64,000 nt of DNA from Acetobacter tropicalis (GCF_001580915.1 NZ_LHZQ01000212.1:16571-80570), one strand, 5' to 3'; counted from the stretch's first letter, positions 52,894-61,189 are shown. Notes: generated by a model not told the origin, from the letters alone. Numbers and translations: made by a program.

Positions 52894-54022
52894 CGGTCTG
52901 GTCCTGGCCGTGGGGCGGGATCACGGAAAGGGTGCGAGGCAAGTCGGAGAGGATTTCCGGCCCGTCATCGCGCAGGAAGACGATTTCCTCCAGGCGGATG
53001 CCGAAACGGCCAGGCAGATAGATTCCAGGCTCGATGGAAAACACCATGCCGGCTTCGAGAATTGTTTCGGATGTTTCGGTGATGAAGGGCCCCTCATGTC
53101 CTTCCATGCCTAGACCATGGCCGGTGCGGTGGACGAAATAGGGCCCGTAACCCGCGTGTTCGATCACCTCTCGCGCGGCACGGTCGACTGAAAAGGCGCT
53201 GACACCTGGACGCGCGACCTTCAGCGCCGCCTGCACGGCGGCCTCCACGATCGCATGGATCTCCGCGTAGCCTTCCGGCTCGTGCTCCAGCACGGCCATG
53301 CGGGTGATGTCGCTGCAATAGCCGTCGCGGCGAGCGCCGATATCGATGACGACGGCATCGCCTGGCGACAGCACGGTGGCGCCCGTATGGTGGTGAGGCA
53401 GGGCGCCGTTCTGGCCAGCGGCAACGATGGCGAACTTTGTCCGTGCCCCTTCCGCGGCGAAGGCGCCGGTTATGCCCTCGGCCACTTCCGCCTCGGTCAT
53501 GCCCGGACGCATGGTTGCCAGAGCGTGCAGCATAGCACGGTCGGCTATCGCGGCATTCTCCTTGAGGAACCTGTATTCCTCCTGGTCCTTCAGCATCCGC
53601 ACCGCACCGGCGACATCGCGGGCCATCACCACGTTGGCACCTGGCAGCCGGTCGAGCACGGCCATGGCGAAATCGGTGCGCATGGCCTCGTCGAGGCCGA
53701 CACGGAGCGGTGCGTCGGGCAGGCAGGTCGCCGCCAGGGCTGTTTGCAGGGCCTTCGCCGGTCCCTGCGCATCGGTCCAGGTGGCGAGAGGAAGATCGCT
53801 GCGCGCCTGCGTGTCCGCCGCGTTGAGTGCCGGCATGACGAACATGGCCTGATGTCGCCCGACCAGCAGCAGCGACAAGCGCTCGTCCGGGTAGGGATGG
53901 AAGCCAAGCAGCCATTCGACATAGGTGCCCGGCCCCAGGACCAGCAGGTCCACGCCGTCATCCATCATGCGACGCCTGAGGCGTGAAAATCGTTTCTTTA
54001 TCGTAATATCTTGCATGGTCAC
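52883..54022 (-). CDS. M24 metallopeptidase (Xaa-Pro dipeptidase-like)
   Basis: Pita-bread-fold peptidase, 379 aa: an N-terminal creatinase-like domain (residues ~10-130), then the catalytic domain. All five metal ligands of active Xaa-Pro peptidases are visible: the Asp pair in VVIDIGARRDGYCSDITRM, His in HRTGHGLGMEGHE, Glu in SIEPGIYLPG and Glu in IRLEEIVFL. Creatinase lacks metal ligands, so a creatinase assignment is unlikely. It probably cleaves an imide bond to Pro or N-alkylated amino acid in the product of the ring-opening enzymes (inference). It overlaps the following HyuB by 11 bp. Confidence 0.9.
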   Translation of the reverse strand: MTMQDITIKKRFSRLRRRMMDDGVDLLVLGPGTYVEWLLGFHPYPDERLSLLLVGRHQAMFVMPALNAADTQARSDLPLATWTDAQGPAKALQTALAATCLPDAPLRVGLDEAMRTDFAMAVLDRLPGANVVMARDVAGAVRMLKDQEEYRFLKENAAIADRAMLHALATMRPGMTEAEVAEGITGAFAAEGARTKFAIVAAGQNGALPHHHTGATVLSPGDAVVIDIGARRDGYCSDITRMAVLEHEPEGYAEIHAIVEAAVQAALKVARPGVSAFSVDRAAREVIEHAGYGPYFVHRTGHGLGMEGHEGPFITETSETILEAGMVFSIEPGIYLPGRFGIRLEEIVFLRDDGPEILSDLPRTLSVIPPHGQDQTDDR

Positions 54023-54119
54023 CCACCTTTCGACCGTCCTGCTGCCATCCGGACTTGTCCATTCACACTGGCAGGAAAAAAGAGAGCGTTGGTTTCTGGT
54101 GCCGGCGTGCCGGCGGTGG

Positions 54120-55787
54120 TCAGGTTGTGTAGATACGTTGCGCGTGTTCGGCGGTGATCAGGCCGTTCTTCACGTCCCGTGCCACCAGGGCGCGGTCGCG
54201 CAGGGCGGGGTTGCCATAGCCTCCGCCAGTGCCGGTGACAATACGGATCACGTCGCCCTTATCCACGCGCAGACCGGAGATGAAGGCATGGCGTTCCTGC
54301 GTGCCGTCGCAACGCAAGATGAGCGCGTAGTTGCCCGTCCCCTCGTGCCCCTCTTTCAAAGACCATGGCATGATGCGCGAGCGCGTATAGCCGATCGTCA
54401 GGAAGGAATTATCTTGGCGCACGCCATAGTCGATGACGATGCCCCGCCCTCCACACCACTGGCCCTCGCCACCAGGCCCAGTGTGCAGCGCCATCCGGCC
54501 GATATGCAGGCCGTTGCGGGCTTCGGAAATCTCGGCGGGACAATTGTAGGTTTCGCCATGGAAGCCTGAGAACAGGGCGCTGTTACCGTCATGTCCTTCG
54601 CGACCGCCCCAGCCGCCGATCTGCGGCTCGATGATGGTGTATTGCCGGCCAGTGTCGGGATGAATGCCACCGATGAAGGTTCCGCCAATCGTGGCGAAAT
54701 GCCCGGCCCCCAGCCGCTGTGGCATATGCTGGGCCAAGCAGCGCCAGATCAGGTCGAAGACGCGCACTTCGGTTTCGAAATAAAAGCCGATCGCGGCAGG
54801 TTCACGCGCATGGAAGACCGAGCCTTCGCGCGTTAGCAGGCGGATCGGTCGGAATGTGCCGTCGTTGGCTGGGGACTGGGGGGCGCACAGGGCTTTTAGC
54901 ATCATCTGCGCACAGATCATGGCACCGTCGCGGCTGGTATTGGTGGGCCCTACGTCCTGATCGGGGTTATTACGCAAGTCGACGACGAATTCGTTGGGCG
55001 AGATGGTGACCTTCACGTTGTAGACGCGGCCGTCATCCTGCTCCTCGTCCAGTTCGAAGGTGCCGTGGGGTAGCGTGGCGAGGGTGGAGAGCGTGACCTT
55101 CTCGCCGAAGGTCATGAACCCTTCCATCGCGGTTTCGAACGTCTCGATGCCGTATTTCGTCGCAAGTTCCGTCAGGCGGCGGGCGCCGATCCGCACTGCG
55201 GCGATTGCTGCCCAGAGATCGCCCTCCAGAAAGTTAGGCATCCGCGAGTTGCAGCGCAGGATCGCAAAGACCGACTCGTTTGCCTCGCCGGCATCGATCA
55301 GGCGGATGGCGGGCAGGCGAAGACCTTCCTGGAAGATTTCTGTCGCCTGGACCGAGAGAGAGCCAGGTGCCATGCCGCCGACATCGGAATTATGGGCGAT
55401 GTTCGCGGTCCAGGCGATGAGGCACCCTTCCGCGAAGACCGGCATGGCGACCACTAGGTCGTTCAGGTGGGTCACGCCGCCATAATAGGGATCGTTGGTG
55501 ATAAAGACGTCTCCCGGACGGATTGTCTCCTGCGGGAATTTGGCCAATAGGACCTGCACGGCCTTGTCCAGCACGCCCACGAACGAGGGGATGCCAGCTC
55601 CCGAAGAGGCGATGCGGCCCCGTGCGTCCAGGATGCCCGTTCCCATGTCGAGAACTTCATAGATGATCGAACTCATCGCCGTCTTGCGCATGGTGGCGAA
55701 CATCTCGTCCGCCACGGCCTGGAGCGAGTTCTGGATGATCTCCAGCGTGATCGGGTCGTGGCTGGCCTGGCCCGTGCTATCGTTCAT
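54120..55787 (-). CDS. hyuB: Hydantoinase B/oxoprolinase-family protein (HyuA partner)
   Basis: HyuB-type subunit, 555 aa. Motifs: ITLEIIQNSLQAVADEMFAT, SSIIYEVLDMGTGILDARGR, PGDVFITNDPYYGGVTHLND, SDVGGMAPGSLSVQATEIFQ, PHGTFELDEEQDDGRVYNV and a glycine-rich C-terminus (GTGGGYGNPALRDRALVARD) typical of full-length HyuB. The second copy downstream lacks this GGGYGNP tail. Its start overlaps the hyuA stop by 4 bp, so the two are coupled and probably form the ATP-dependent ring-opening amidase. 97 bp then separate it from the M24 gene. Confidence 0.92.
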   Translation of the reverse strand: MNDSTGQASHDPITLEIIQNSLQAVADEMFATMRKTAMSSIIYEVLDMGTGILDARGRIASSGAGIPSFVGVLDKAVQVLLAKFPQETIRPGDVFITNDPYYGGVTHLNDLVVAMPVFAEGCLIAWTANIAHNSDVGGMAPGSLSVQATEIFQEGLRLPAIRLIDAGEANESVFAILRCNSRMPNFLEGDLWAAIAAVRIGARRLTELATKYGIETFETAMEGFMTFGEKVTLSTLATLPHGTFELDEEQDDGRVYNVKVTISPNEFVVDLRNNPDQDVGPTNTSRDGAMICAQMMLKALCAPQSPANDGTFRPIRLLTREGSVFHAREPAAIGFYFETEVRVFDLIWRCLAQHMPQRLGAGHFATIGGTFIGGIHPDTGRQYTIIEPQIGGWGGREGHDGNSALFSGFHGETYNCPAEISEARNGLHIGRMALHTGPGGEGQWCGGRGIVIDYGVRQDNSFLTIGYTRSRIMPWSLKEGHEGTGNYALILRCDGTQERHAFISGLRVDKGDVIRIVTGTGGGYGNPALRDRALVARDVKNGLITAEHAQRIYTT

Positions 55788-57871
55788 GCGGCTTCTCCAG
55801 AAACGAGAAGGATATGAAGATTGCCGTATCCGTCGACGGATACCGTGTTGCCGGGATGGATTACGATGGTGGTACCGCTGTCCTCGACAATGGCGGGGCC
55901 ATGGAAACGCATGCCGGAGGCAAGGCGGTCACCGTTATAGATCGCGGCCTCGTGCAGGCCGTCCTGCGCGTAATCCACCTGTCGCCGACCCTTGAGGGCA
56001 CCGTTGGCGTCGGGCGTGCCGGAGGGCCTTTCCTTCATGTTCAGCTTGCCAACAGCGGCCGAGGCCACCAGATGCACTCCGACCATCTCGACGGGCGCAT
56101 CCAGGCGGTAGGTGTATTCGCGTTCGTAGGTCTGATGGAAGGCCGCCAGGATGTCCGCCAGATGTCCGGCGGCGAGGTCTTCGGCGGGGATCGGCACCTC
56201 GGTTGTATGTTCCTGGTTCTGGTAACGCAGTTTGACGTAGCGGATGAAGCGGATGCTCTCCGCGGGCACGCTTTCCTGGACGAAGCGTTCGGTGGCGGCA
56301 GCCTCGATTTCGGCGAACAGGGTGCCAATCGCGCTTTCGGCACCCTCCGCCATGTCCATCAGACGTGTCACGAAATAATCGTGCCGGAGGTCGGACATCA
56401 TCATGCCCCAGGCCGAGAACACGGACGCGCTGGCGGGGATGACGACCTTGCGTACGCCGAGTTCCATGCCCAGTGCAACCGCGTGCATCGCGCCGCCGCC
56501 GCCGAAGGCGACCAGTGTGAAGTCGCGCGGGTCGAAACCCCGGTTCAGCGAAATCAGCTTCAGCGCGTTGGTCATGTTGTTATTGGCAATACGGATGATG
56601 CCGCGCGCCACGTCGGTGGTGGAGATGCCGATCTTCGCGCCGAGCGCCTCCAGTGCCCGTTCGGCAGCCTCCATATCGGCCTTTACTGACCCGCCGCAGA
56701 AATAATCGCGGTTGATGCGGCCCAGCCAGAGATTCGCATCGGTCGTCGTCGCGTCGGTGCCACCTCGGCCGTACGCGGCGGGGCCAGGGCTGGCACCAGC
56801 TGATTTGGGGCCGACATGCAGTTTGGCGAATTCGTCGACCCAGGCTATGGAACCGCCGCCATTGCCGATTTCGACCAGATCAACAACCGGCACCATGATC
56901 GGATAACCGGCGGAGGTCCTATCCCGTTCGATCCAGTAATCGGTCATGATCCGGACTTGGCCGTTTTCGATCAGCGAGCATTTGGCCGTGGTGCCGCCGA
57001 TATCCAGCGCCAGCACATTCGGCTCGCCGATCATGCGGCCCAGTTCAGCAGCGCCCCAGAAGCCAGAGGCAGGGCCGGATTCGACCATCGTGATCGGGGT
57101 TGCGGAGGTGGAATCTACGGAATCAACGCCACAATTAGACTGCATGATAAAGAGATTGCCAGAAAAGCCTCGATCGGTCAGGCCGCTGCGCAGCCGCGAC
57201 AGATAGCGTTCGGCTACCGGCTGGACATAAGCCGAAAGGACAGTCGTATTCGTCCGCTCATATTCCCGCCATTCGCGGGTGATCTGATGCGATGCGACGA
57301 CGGAAACCTCAGGCCACAGACGTCGGATTTCGGCTGTTACGGCCTGTTCGTGCGATGAATTGGTGTACGAGTGCAGGAAGCAAACCGCGATGGCCTGCAC
57401 GCCTTCGGCACGAAACATGTCGATGATGGAGGGCAGCGCGGCCATGTCGAGGGGCGTGGATTCCTCGCCTTTGTAGGATAGCCGCCCCGGCAGCTCAGCG
57501 CGCAGGTGGCGGGGCACGAACGGCGGCGGCTTGCGGTAATTGAGGTTGAAGAAATCGGGTCGGTTTCCTCGGGCGATTTCTAGGATATCTCGAAAGCCCT
57601 CGGTGCTGATCAAGCCGACCTTCGCGCCCTTGCGCTCGGTCAGTGCGTTGATGACCACCGTTGTGCCATGGGCGAGAAAATCGATCGTGCTGGCCATTAT
57701 CCCGGCCTTTTCGATGACATTCAGAACCCCCTGCTCGAAGTTCGGAGGCGTCGTATCCGACTTGGCCGTCAGGACATGCGACTCGCCTGTGGCGTGATCG
57801 GTCTCGAAACAGACCAGATCAGTGAATGTTCCGCCAACATCTGTTGTTACGCGGATCGTTTTCCGTGACAT
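55784..57871 (-). CDS. hyuA: Hydantoinase A/oxoprolinase-family ATPase subunit
   Basis: HyuA-type alpha subunit, 695 aa, with the ASKHA-like phosphate-binding opening TTDVGGTFTDLVCFETD, LAHGTTVVINALTERKGAKV, HQITREWREYERTNTTVLSAY, the second nucleotide loop LALDIGGTTAKCSLIENG, EIGNGGGSIAWVDEFAKLHV and GPAAYGRGGTDATTTDAN. With HyuB it phosphorylates and opens a cyclic amide (hydantoin, N-methylhydantoin, 5-oxoproline or similar) using ATP. It follows the GAF gene by 24 bp. Substrate cannot be chosen from sequence alone. Confidence 0.93.
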   Translation of the reverse strand: MSRKTIRVTTDVGGTFTDLVCFETDHATGESHVLTAKSDTTPPNFEQGVLNVIEKAGIMASTIDFLAHGTTVVINALTERKGAKVGLISTEGFRDILEIARGNRPDFFNLNYRKPPPFVPRHLRAELPGRLSYKGEESTPLDMAALPSIIDMFRAEGVQAIAVCFLHSYTNSSHEQAVTAEIRRLWPEVSVVASHQITREWREYERTNTTVLSAYVQPVAERYLSRLRSGLTDRGFSGNLFIMQSNCGVDSVDSTSATPITMVESGPASGFWGAAELGRMIGEPNVLALDIGGTTAKCSLIENGQVRIMTDYWIERDRTSAGYPIMVPVVDLVEIGNGGGSIAWVDEFAKLHVGPKSAGASPGPAAYGRGGTDATTTDANLWLGRINRDYFCGGSVKADMEAAERALEALGAKIGISTTDVARGIIRIANNNMTNALKLISLNRGFDPRDFTLVAFGGGGAMHAVALGMELGVRKVVIPASASVFSAWGMMMSDLRHDYFVTRLMDMAEGAESAIGTLFAEIEAAATERFVQESVPAESIRFIRYVKLRYQNQEHTTEVPIPAEDLAAGHLADILAAFHQTYEREYTYRLDAPVEMVGVHLVASAAVGKLNMKERPSGTPDANGALKGRRQVDYAQDGLHEAAIYNGDRLASGMRFHGPAIVEDSGTTIVIHPGNTVSVDGYGNLHILLVSGEAA

Positions 57872-57895
57872 AATCCGATCTCCTGACCGAGATTG

Positions 57896-58372
57896 TTATG
57901 ACAAAAGGCAGACTGCACCTGGAATTTTGAGAAACTGCGCAGCCTGAACACGCGAGGGCGTGTAATGGCCGGCCTCGTGCAGGCAGTTGATGCTGCCGAT
58001 ATTCCGCCCGCCGACGATGACGGGAACATTGATGACCGAGGCGCAGCCGAGCGAATGAATCAGGGCGTGGTCGTTGAAGACTTCGGCGATTTCCGAAATC
58101 GTGTTGGCCACGAACGTCTCGTGCTGCTCAAGGACGATGGTAGACCATTTCCCGGGGCTGAGCGGCTTGGTGCCCGATACGGGATAGGCATCGGGCATGT
58201 TGGTATAGCGGCGCTCGGAAACGCCCTTTTCCAGATCATAGGCCGTGATGGTGAATAGCTTGACCCCCACCGCCTGGTCCGCGAGCTTGTGCAGGGCATG
58301 AAACATGCCGGCGGGTTGTTCGCACCCGTTCTGCATTGCTGGAATGAAGATATCGTCCAGTTGTTCAGACAT
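57896..58372 (-). CDS. GAF-domain protein at head of hydantoinase operon
   Basis: A stand-alone GAF-like domain, 158 aa, no catalytic partner domain. Family-like blocks are KLFTITAYDLEKGVSERRYT, WSTIVLEQHETFVANT and GCASVINVPVIVGGRNIGS followed by INCLHEAGHYTP. Two Cys (GCAS and NCLH) stand near the ligand pocket; free-Met-(R)-sulfoxide reductases use Cys in a GAF fold, but the pattern is not clearly theirs. First gene of the operon, 24 bp before hyuA, so probably a small-molecule sensor or accessory (inference). GAF proteins occur beside hydantoinase-type genes in other proteobacteria. Confidence 0.7.
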   Translation of the reverse strand: MSEQLDDIFIPAMQNGCEQPAGMFHALHKLADQAVGVKLFTITAYDLEKGVSERRYTNMPDAYPVSGTKPLSPGKWSTIVLEQHETFVANTISEIAEVFNDHALIHSLGCASVINVPVIVGGRNIGSINCLHEAGHYTPSRVQAAQFLKIPGAVCLLS

Positions 58373-58480
58373 GATCTTTCCCTCGCCGGTCGGATGATGA
58401 TCCGGCCGGTGTGTTTATTGATATAGCCTTTGCACTGTCCCTTTTGGGGAAAGTGTCTCGATGTTACTTGCGTGCCATGA

Positions 58481-59143
58481 CTATGCATCGCTCCGTTTTC
58501 GGGAGCGGGTTATTGCCACGACATCGGTGACGGGCCTGACATGCCCATCTTCGGCGAACACATCTATCGTGCAGGTGTGCAGGACGGAGGCGGGTTGCAT
58601 GGTATGGTTCCAGACCGAATGCTTGTGCGTCGACTGGAAATGCGCTGAATCGCCCGCACGAAGGATCGCGTGGTGGCCAGCGACTTCCAAGGTGATTTCC
58701 CCGGTCAGTACGAAGAAGATTTCCTCACCCTCATGGCTGACGGGCGCGTCGCGAAAGCCGGGTGGCTTATGTATAATCACGCTGCGCAGGATATTTCCCT
58801 GGAAGGGAACGGAGAGGCGCTCGTATCGGACCGCCGTATGCGTCGATGGGTCCAGCGACCGTTCATGACGTTCTTCGCCTGCATCCTTTTCCAGCCGGAA
58901 GTTGGAAAAGAAATCGTTGGTGTCGATGCCGAGAGCCTGGCCGATCGAGAGCAGGGAGGTCAGGGACGGTATGGTGATACCGCGTTCCACCTGCGAGATG
59001 AAGCCTACGGAAAAACCTGCTGCACCGGCGACGTCTTTCAGGGTCAGGCCACGCTCCTGGCGGACGGCACGCAGCCTTTGCCCCAGTGGGGCAAGGCCGT
59101 CCGCCTGCGCTAGTCGAGAGGTGCGTGAACCCTGTTGAGACAT
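58481..59143 (-). CDS. XRE-cupin transcriptional regulator of the hydantoinase operon
   Basis: 220-aa regulator with an N-terminal XRE helix-turn-helix (residues ~22-78: LGQRLRAVRQERGLTLKDV, GFSVGFISQVERGITIPSLT) and a C-terminal cupin domain (residues ~145-205: GEEIFFVLTGEITLEVAGHH, DSAHFQSTHKHSVWN). This is the build of regulators that sense small catabolic substrates. It lies 108 bp upstream of the GAF gene on the same strand. It may control the operon through a dyad near 59165-59182. GC-rich like the operon. Confidence 0.88.
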   Translation of the reverse strand: MSQQGSRTSRLAQADGLAPLGQRLRAVRQERGLTLKDVAGAAGFSVGFISQVERGITIPSLTSLLSIGQALGIDTNDFFSNFRLEKDAGEERHERSLDPSTHTAVRYERLSVPFQGNILRSVIIHKPPGFRDAPVSHEGEEIFFVLTGEITLEVAGHHAILRAGDSAHFQSTHKHSVWNHTMQPASVLHTCTIDVFAEDGHVRPVTDVVAITRSRKRSDA

Positions 59144-59164
59144 CGCAAATCGTACCGTATCCAG

Positions 59165-59182
59165 ATCGTTCCGTTATACGAT
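59165..59182. promoter_or_regulatory. Candidate operator dyad upstream of XRE-cupin gene
   Basis: ATCGTTCCGTTATACGAT has 5-bp arms (ATCGT/ACGAT) around an 8-bp centre and lies 22 bp before the regulator start, in a suitable place for autoregulation. Statistically short, so weakly supported. Confidence 0.3.
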
Positions 59183-59286
59183 TGAAGTATTCCTTCTAAA
59201 GTGTCAATCAGAATTTTAGCTGGAGTAAAATTTTGTCCGTGAGGCGAGGTACAGTCGGGCAATGGTCTTCTCTCTCATGGCGCCCT

Positions 59287-59498
59287 GGTAAGGGAACGAT
59301 ATTCTCGATTTCCGAGGATGCTTTGGCTGCCTACAAAGCCAGCGTATCAATCAGGATCCCCTGATTGGGAATGGTTGCCGCCCGCCCCTTCAGTTCCGCC
59401 AGAGCCTTATTGGCCTAAACCAGCGCCCTGAGAACCGGAACCGTTTCTATCTCCGCCTGAGGCGGCAAAGGCCAAATAAGATAGGTTGGCGTTAACAT
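59287..59498 (-). pseudogene. Fic-family protein, N-terminal relic with two stop codons
   Basis: One frame reads WPLPPQAEIETVPVLRALV, a TAG, then ANKALAELKGRAATIPNQGI, LIDTLAL, another TAG, then AAKASSEIENIV. This is the conserved N-terminal region of Fic-domain proteins (normally VEANKALAELK and LALQEAKDSSEIENI). Both stops replace expected Glu and Gln codons. The catalytic HPFxxGNGR part is absent, so only a fragment remains. Confidence 0.7.
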
Positions 59499-59870
59499 GG
59501 CATCCCAACGTGGTAGCGATATGCGTTTTTCCCAGACAATGCGCTCGGGTGCTGAGTCCAGTGTCGTGCCATCGGAGGCCTGCGCTCCCGATCGTGGCAG
59601 ATCCGGATAACGGCGAGCGAGCGCTTCGAGCATCCGCCGCCAGTCGCCAAGGCTTTCGCCTAGCTGGTCCAGATGCCAGACCTCTGGGCCGCAATACCGC
59701 ATCATGTTCGAGACAGGTGGTGCACCCAGCCGCTCTGTGAGTGCCGCCATGACCTGCAGGTCCTCGTCTGTCGCATCCCAAGGCGAGAGACGACGGGTGT
59801 GGCGAAAACGATGGATGGCGCGGGACACACCGTGTCGACCGGTCTGATGGCGTGTGATCTGATAACGCAT
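59415..59870 (-). CDS. Hypothetical protein running into the Fic relic
   Basis: A 151-aa frame from ATG 59870 (MRYQITRHQTGRHGVSRAIH), preceded by CAGGA. The first ~120 residues are unrecognised (for example SPWDATDEDLQVMAALTERL and ESLGDWRRMLEALARRYPDL); the last ~25 are the start of the Fic relic. It may be an accidental fusion made when the Fic gene was truncated, or the upstream domain may belong to a protein that normally ends elsewhere. No function proposed. Confidence 0.35.
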   Translation of the reverse strand: MRYQITRHQTGRHGVSRAIHRFRHTRRLSPWDATDEDLQVMAALTERLGAPPVSNMMRYCGPEVWHLDQLGESLGDWRRMLEALARRYPDLPRSGAQASDGTTLDSAPERIVWEKRISLPRWDAMLTPTYLIWPLPPQAEIETVPVLRALV

Positions 59871-59947
59871 GATGAAAATCCTGTGGCAGAGTGATGACTT
59901 TGGTTTTTTGGAGGGCTGACGCCCCGAAAGAAGCAGAGATCCGGCCT

Positions 59948-60057
59948 TCACACAGAAGCCGGACAGTCCATGATCTCCTGCAGCGTTTCCCCGAAATCTT
60001 CGAGGAGATCACCGAGCAGCAGCACATGGCCTTCTAGCGGGCGGCCAAAGGGGAGCG
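59948..60057 (-). pseudogene. Possible protein-tail remnant
   Basis: A minus-strand frame without its own start reads RPLEGHVLLLGDLLEDFGET, then LQEIMDCPASV and a stop. The composition is protein-like and GC-rich, and it ends abruptly at the low-GC border near 60058. It is probably the 3' end of a gene truncated by the low-GC insertion. No family recognised. Confidence 0.3.
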
Positions 60058-60242
60058 TATGAGAGTGAGTGCAGATAGGAAAATAGTTTGGTCGTATGGT
60101 TTTTCACGGAAAATTGCGAACGCCAGTTTGTCAGAAGGCGTGTTTTTTCGATATTTGTATTTGCGCTGTTGTTTTCGAATGATGATTTTATAGACCTTTC
60201 GTAAACACTTGTTTTTATAGATTTTTTGAAAATGGTGGACGG

Positions 60243-60728
60243 ATGTTCATTTATGAGACGTTTTTCGATCGGATCAGAATTGGTTCGGAAGAAGCGTTTA
60301 ATTTTGTCCTGTCCTCCGGAAGTCGGGTGGTTCCGGACTGGTGTGCTGGCTTGCGGGATGAGTTTGCACAAAGATGTTCGGTCGGATTTGGTGAGGACGA
60401 TGTTGGGATCTCGCGCCGGTCATCTCTTCGGGGTTTGGAGAAGCTTGAGTCGGGTATGCTGGCAGGTCTCGAACGTCTGGTCCGTTGGAGTAAGGGCAGT
60501 CACCGATTTGATGGGTATGTGGATTATCTTTCAGATCCGGGTCTGATTCCTACACTTTTGATTGCGTGTTTCACGGATTTTGCGGACAGGTTTCCGCAGT
60601 TTAAAGGCCTGTTCGATCGGTGCCGTGAACTGATTTATGTATCTGATGGGGGTGTATCCGGTGGCAGAGGCGGAGATCCGGTTTTTATCGACGGTCCGTC
60701 TGTCAATGCTGATTGGTCCGTATCCTGA
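60243..60728 (+). CDS. Orphan hypothetical protein, low-GC cassette
   Basis: A 161-aa frame, unlike its neighbours in base composition (T-rich, weakly biased third positions). Opening MFIYETFFDRIRIGSEEAFN; a helical middle (GLEKLESGMLAGLERLVRWS) and LSDPGLIPTLLIACFTDFAD. GGTGG lies 7 nt before the ATG. No signal peptide and no recognised domain. It lies between an integrase relic and the truncated gene tail near 60 kb, so it is probably mobile cargo. Confidence 0.45.
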   Translation: MFIYETFFDRIRIGSEEAFNFVLSSGSRVVPDWCAGLRDEFAQRCSVGFGEDDVGISRRSSLRGLEKLESGMLAGLERLVRWSKGSHRFDGYVDYLSDPGLIPTLLIACFTDFADRFPQFKGLFDRCRELIYVSDGGVSGGRGGDPVFIDGPSVNADWSVS

Positions 60729-60930
60729 TTTTGCGGAGAGCAATCTTCTCGGAAAGCCGAAAGGAAGTGACCAGAAGAAGGCCAAGGACAGAGTTGGTCC
60801 GGGCAAGGCTTTGCGGTTTGCTTCGTTTTTGTGGATCAGTTTTTATACGTTCTGGCAATACAGGTCTTATCAGCAGTCTGTGTATGGCTTTGGTCTTACA
60901 CAGATGTATTCGGAGGGATTCTCGATATAA
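60637..60930 (+). CDS. Possible overlapping ORF in low-GC cassette
   Basis: A 97-aa frame overlapping both the preceding frame and the one that follows. Its centre (PDFAESNLLGKPKGSDQKKA, then FASFLWISFYTFWQYRSY) suggests a charged segment followed by an aromatic helix. It ends at a stop that, with a frame change near 60925, would lead into the 61-kb ORF. It may therefore be the 5' part of one broken gene. Confidence 0.25.
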   Translation: MYLMGVYPVAEAEIRFLSTVRLSMLIGPYPDFAESNLLGKPKGSDQKKAKDRVGPGKALRFASFLWISFYTFWQYRSYQQSVYGFGLTQMYSEGFSI

Positions 60931-61183
60931 ACGGGTGTTTTCGAAGGGCAACGGATCGAAGGGGTTTTCTGAAGATCCTGTTAAAGAGAACGAATTGCTG
61001 TCGCGTCTTATTCTGTCCGGTTTTGGGTGTCGTGACATTTTTAGTCTGGTGAGCCATTCGGAAGAGGTTAAGGGGCTTGTTAGATCTTTGGAGATTGTTT
61101 TTGGTACCTTCCTTCAGGGGAATAAGGATGGTGATGGAGAGTTGGGCGAATCGTCTGGCCGAATTTTTGATGAAATCGCGTAA
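60713..61183 (+). CDS. Possible ORF, C-terminal part coding-like
   Basis: The 156-aa frame has an unconvincing Arg/Cys-rich first third, but from about 60925 on it looks coding (KGNGSKGFSEDPVKENELLS, RDIFSLVSHSEEVKGLVRSL, ending GRIFDEIA). The simplest reading is that the true gene starts in the 60637 frame and was broken by a one-base change near 60925, or that it has an internal start. No family recognised. Confidence 0.3.
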   Translation: MVRILILRRAIFSESRKEVTRRRPRTELVRARLCGLLRFCGSVFIRSGNTGLISSLCMALVLHRCIRRDSRYKRVFSKGNGSKGFSEDPVKENELLSRLILSGFGCRDIFSLVSHSEEVKGLVRSLEIVFGTFLQGNKDGDGELGESSGRIFDEIA

Positions 61184-61189
61184 TCTGTA

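Noticed and set aside
52883..54022. Creatinase assignment for the M24 gene
   Set aside because: Creatinase lacks the metal ligands; all five ligands of metal-dependent Xaa-Pro peptidases are visible here.
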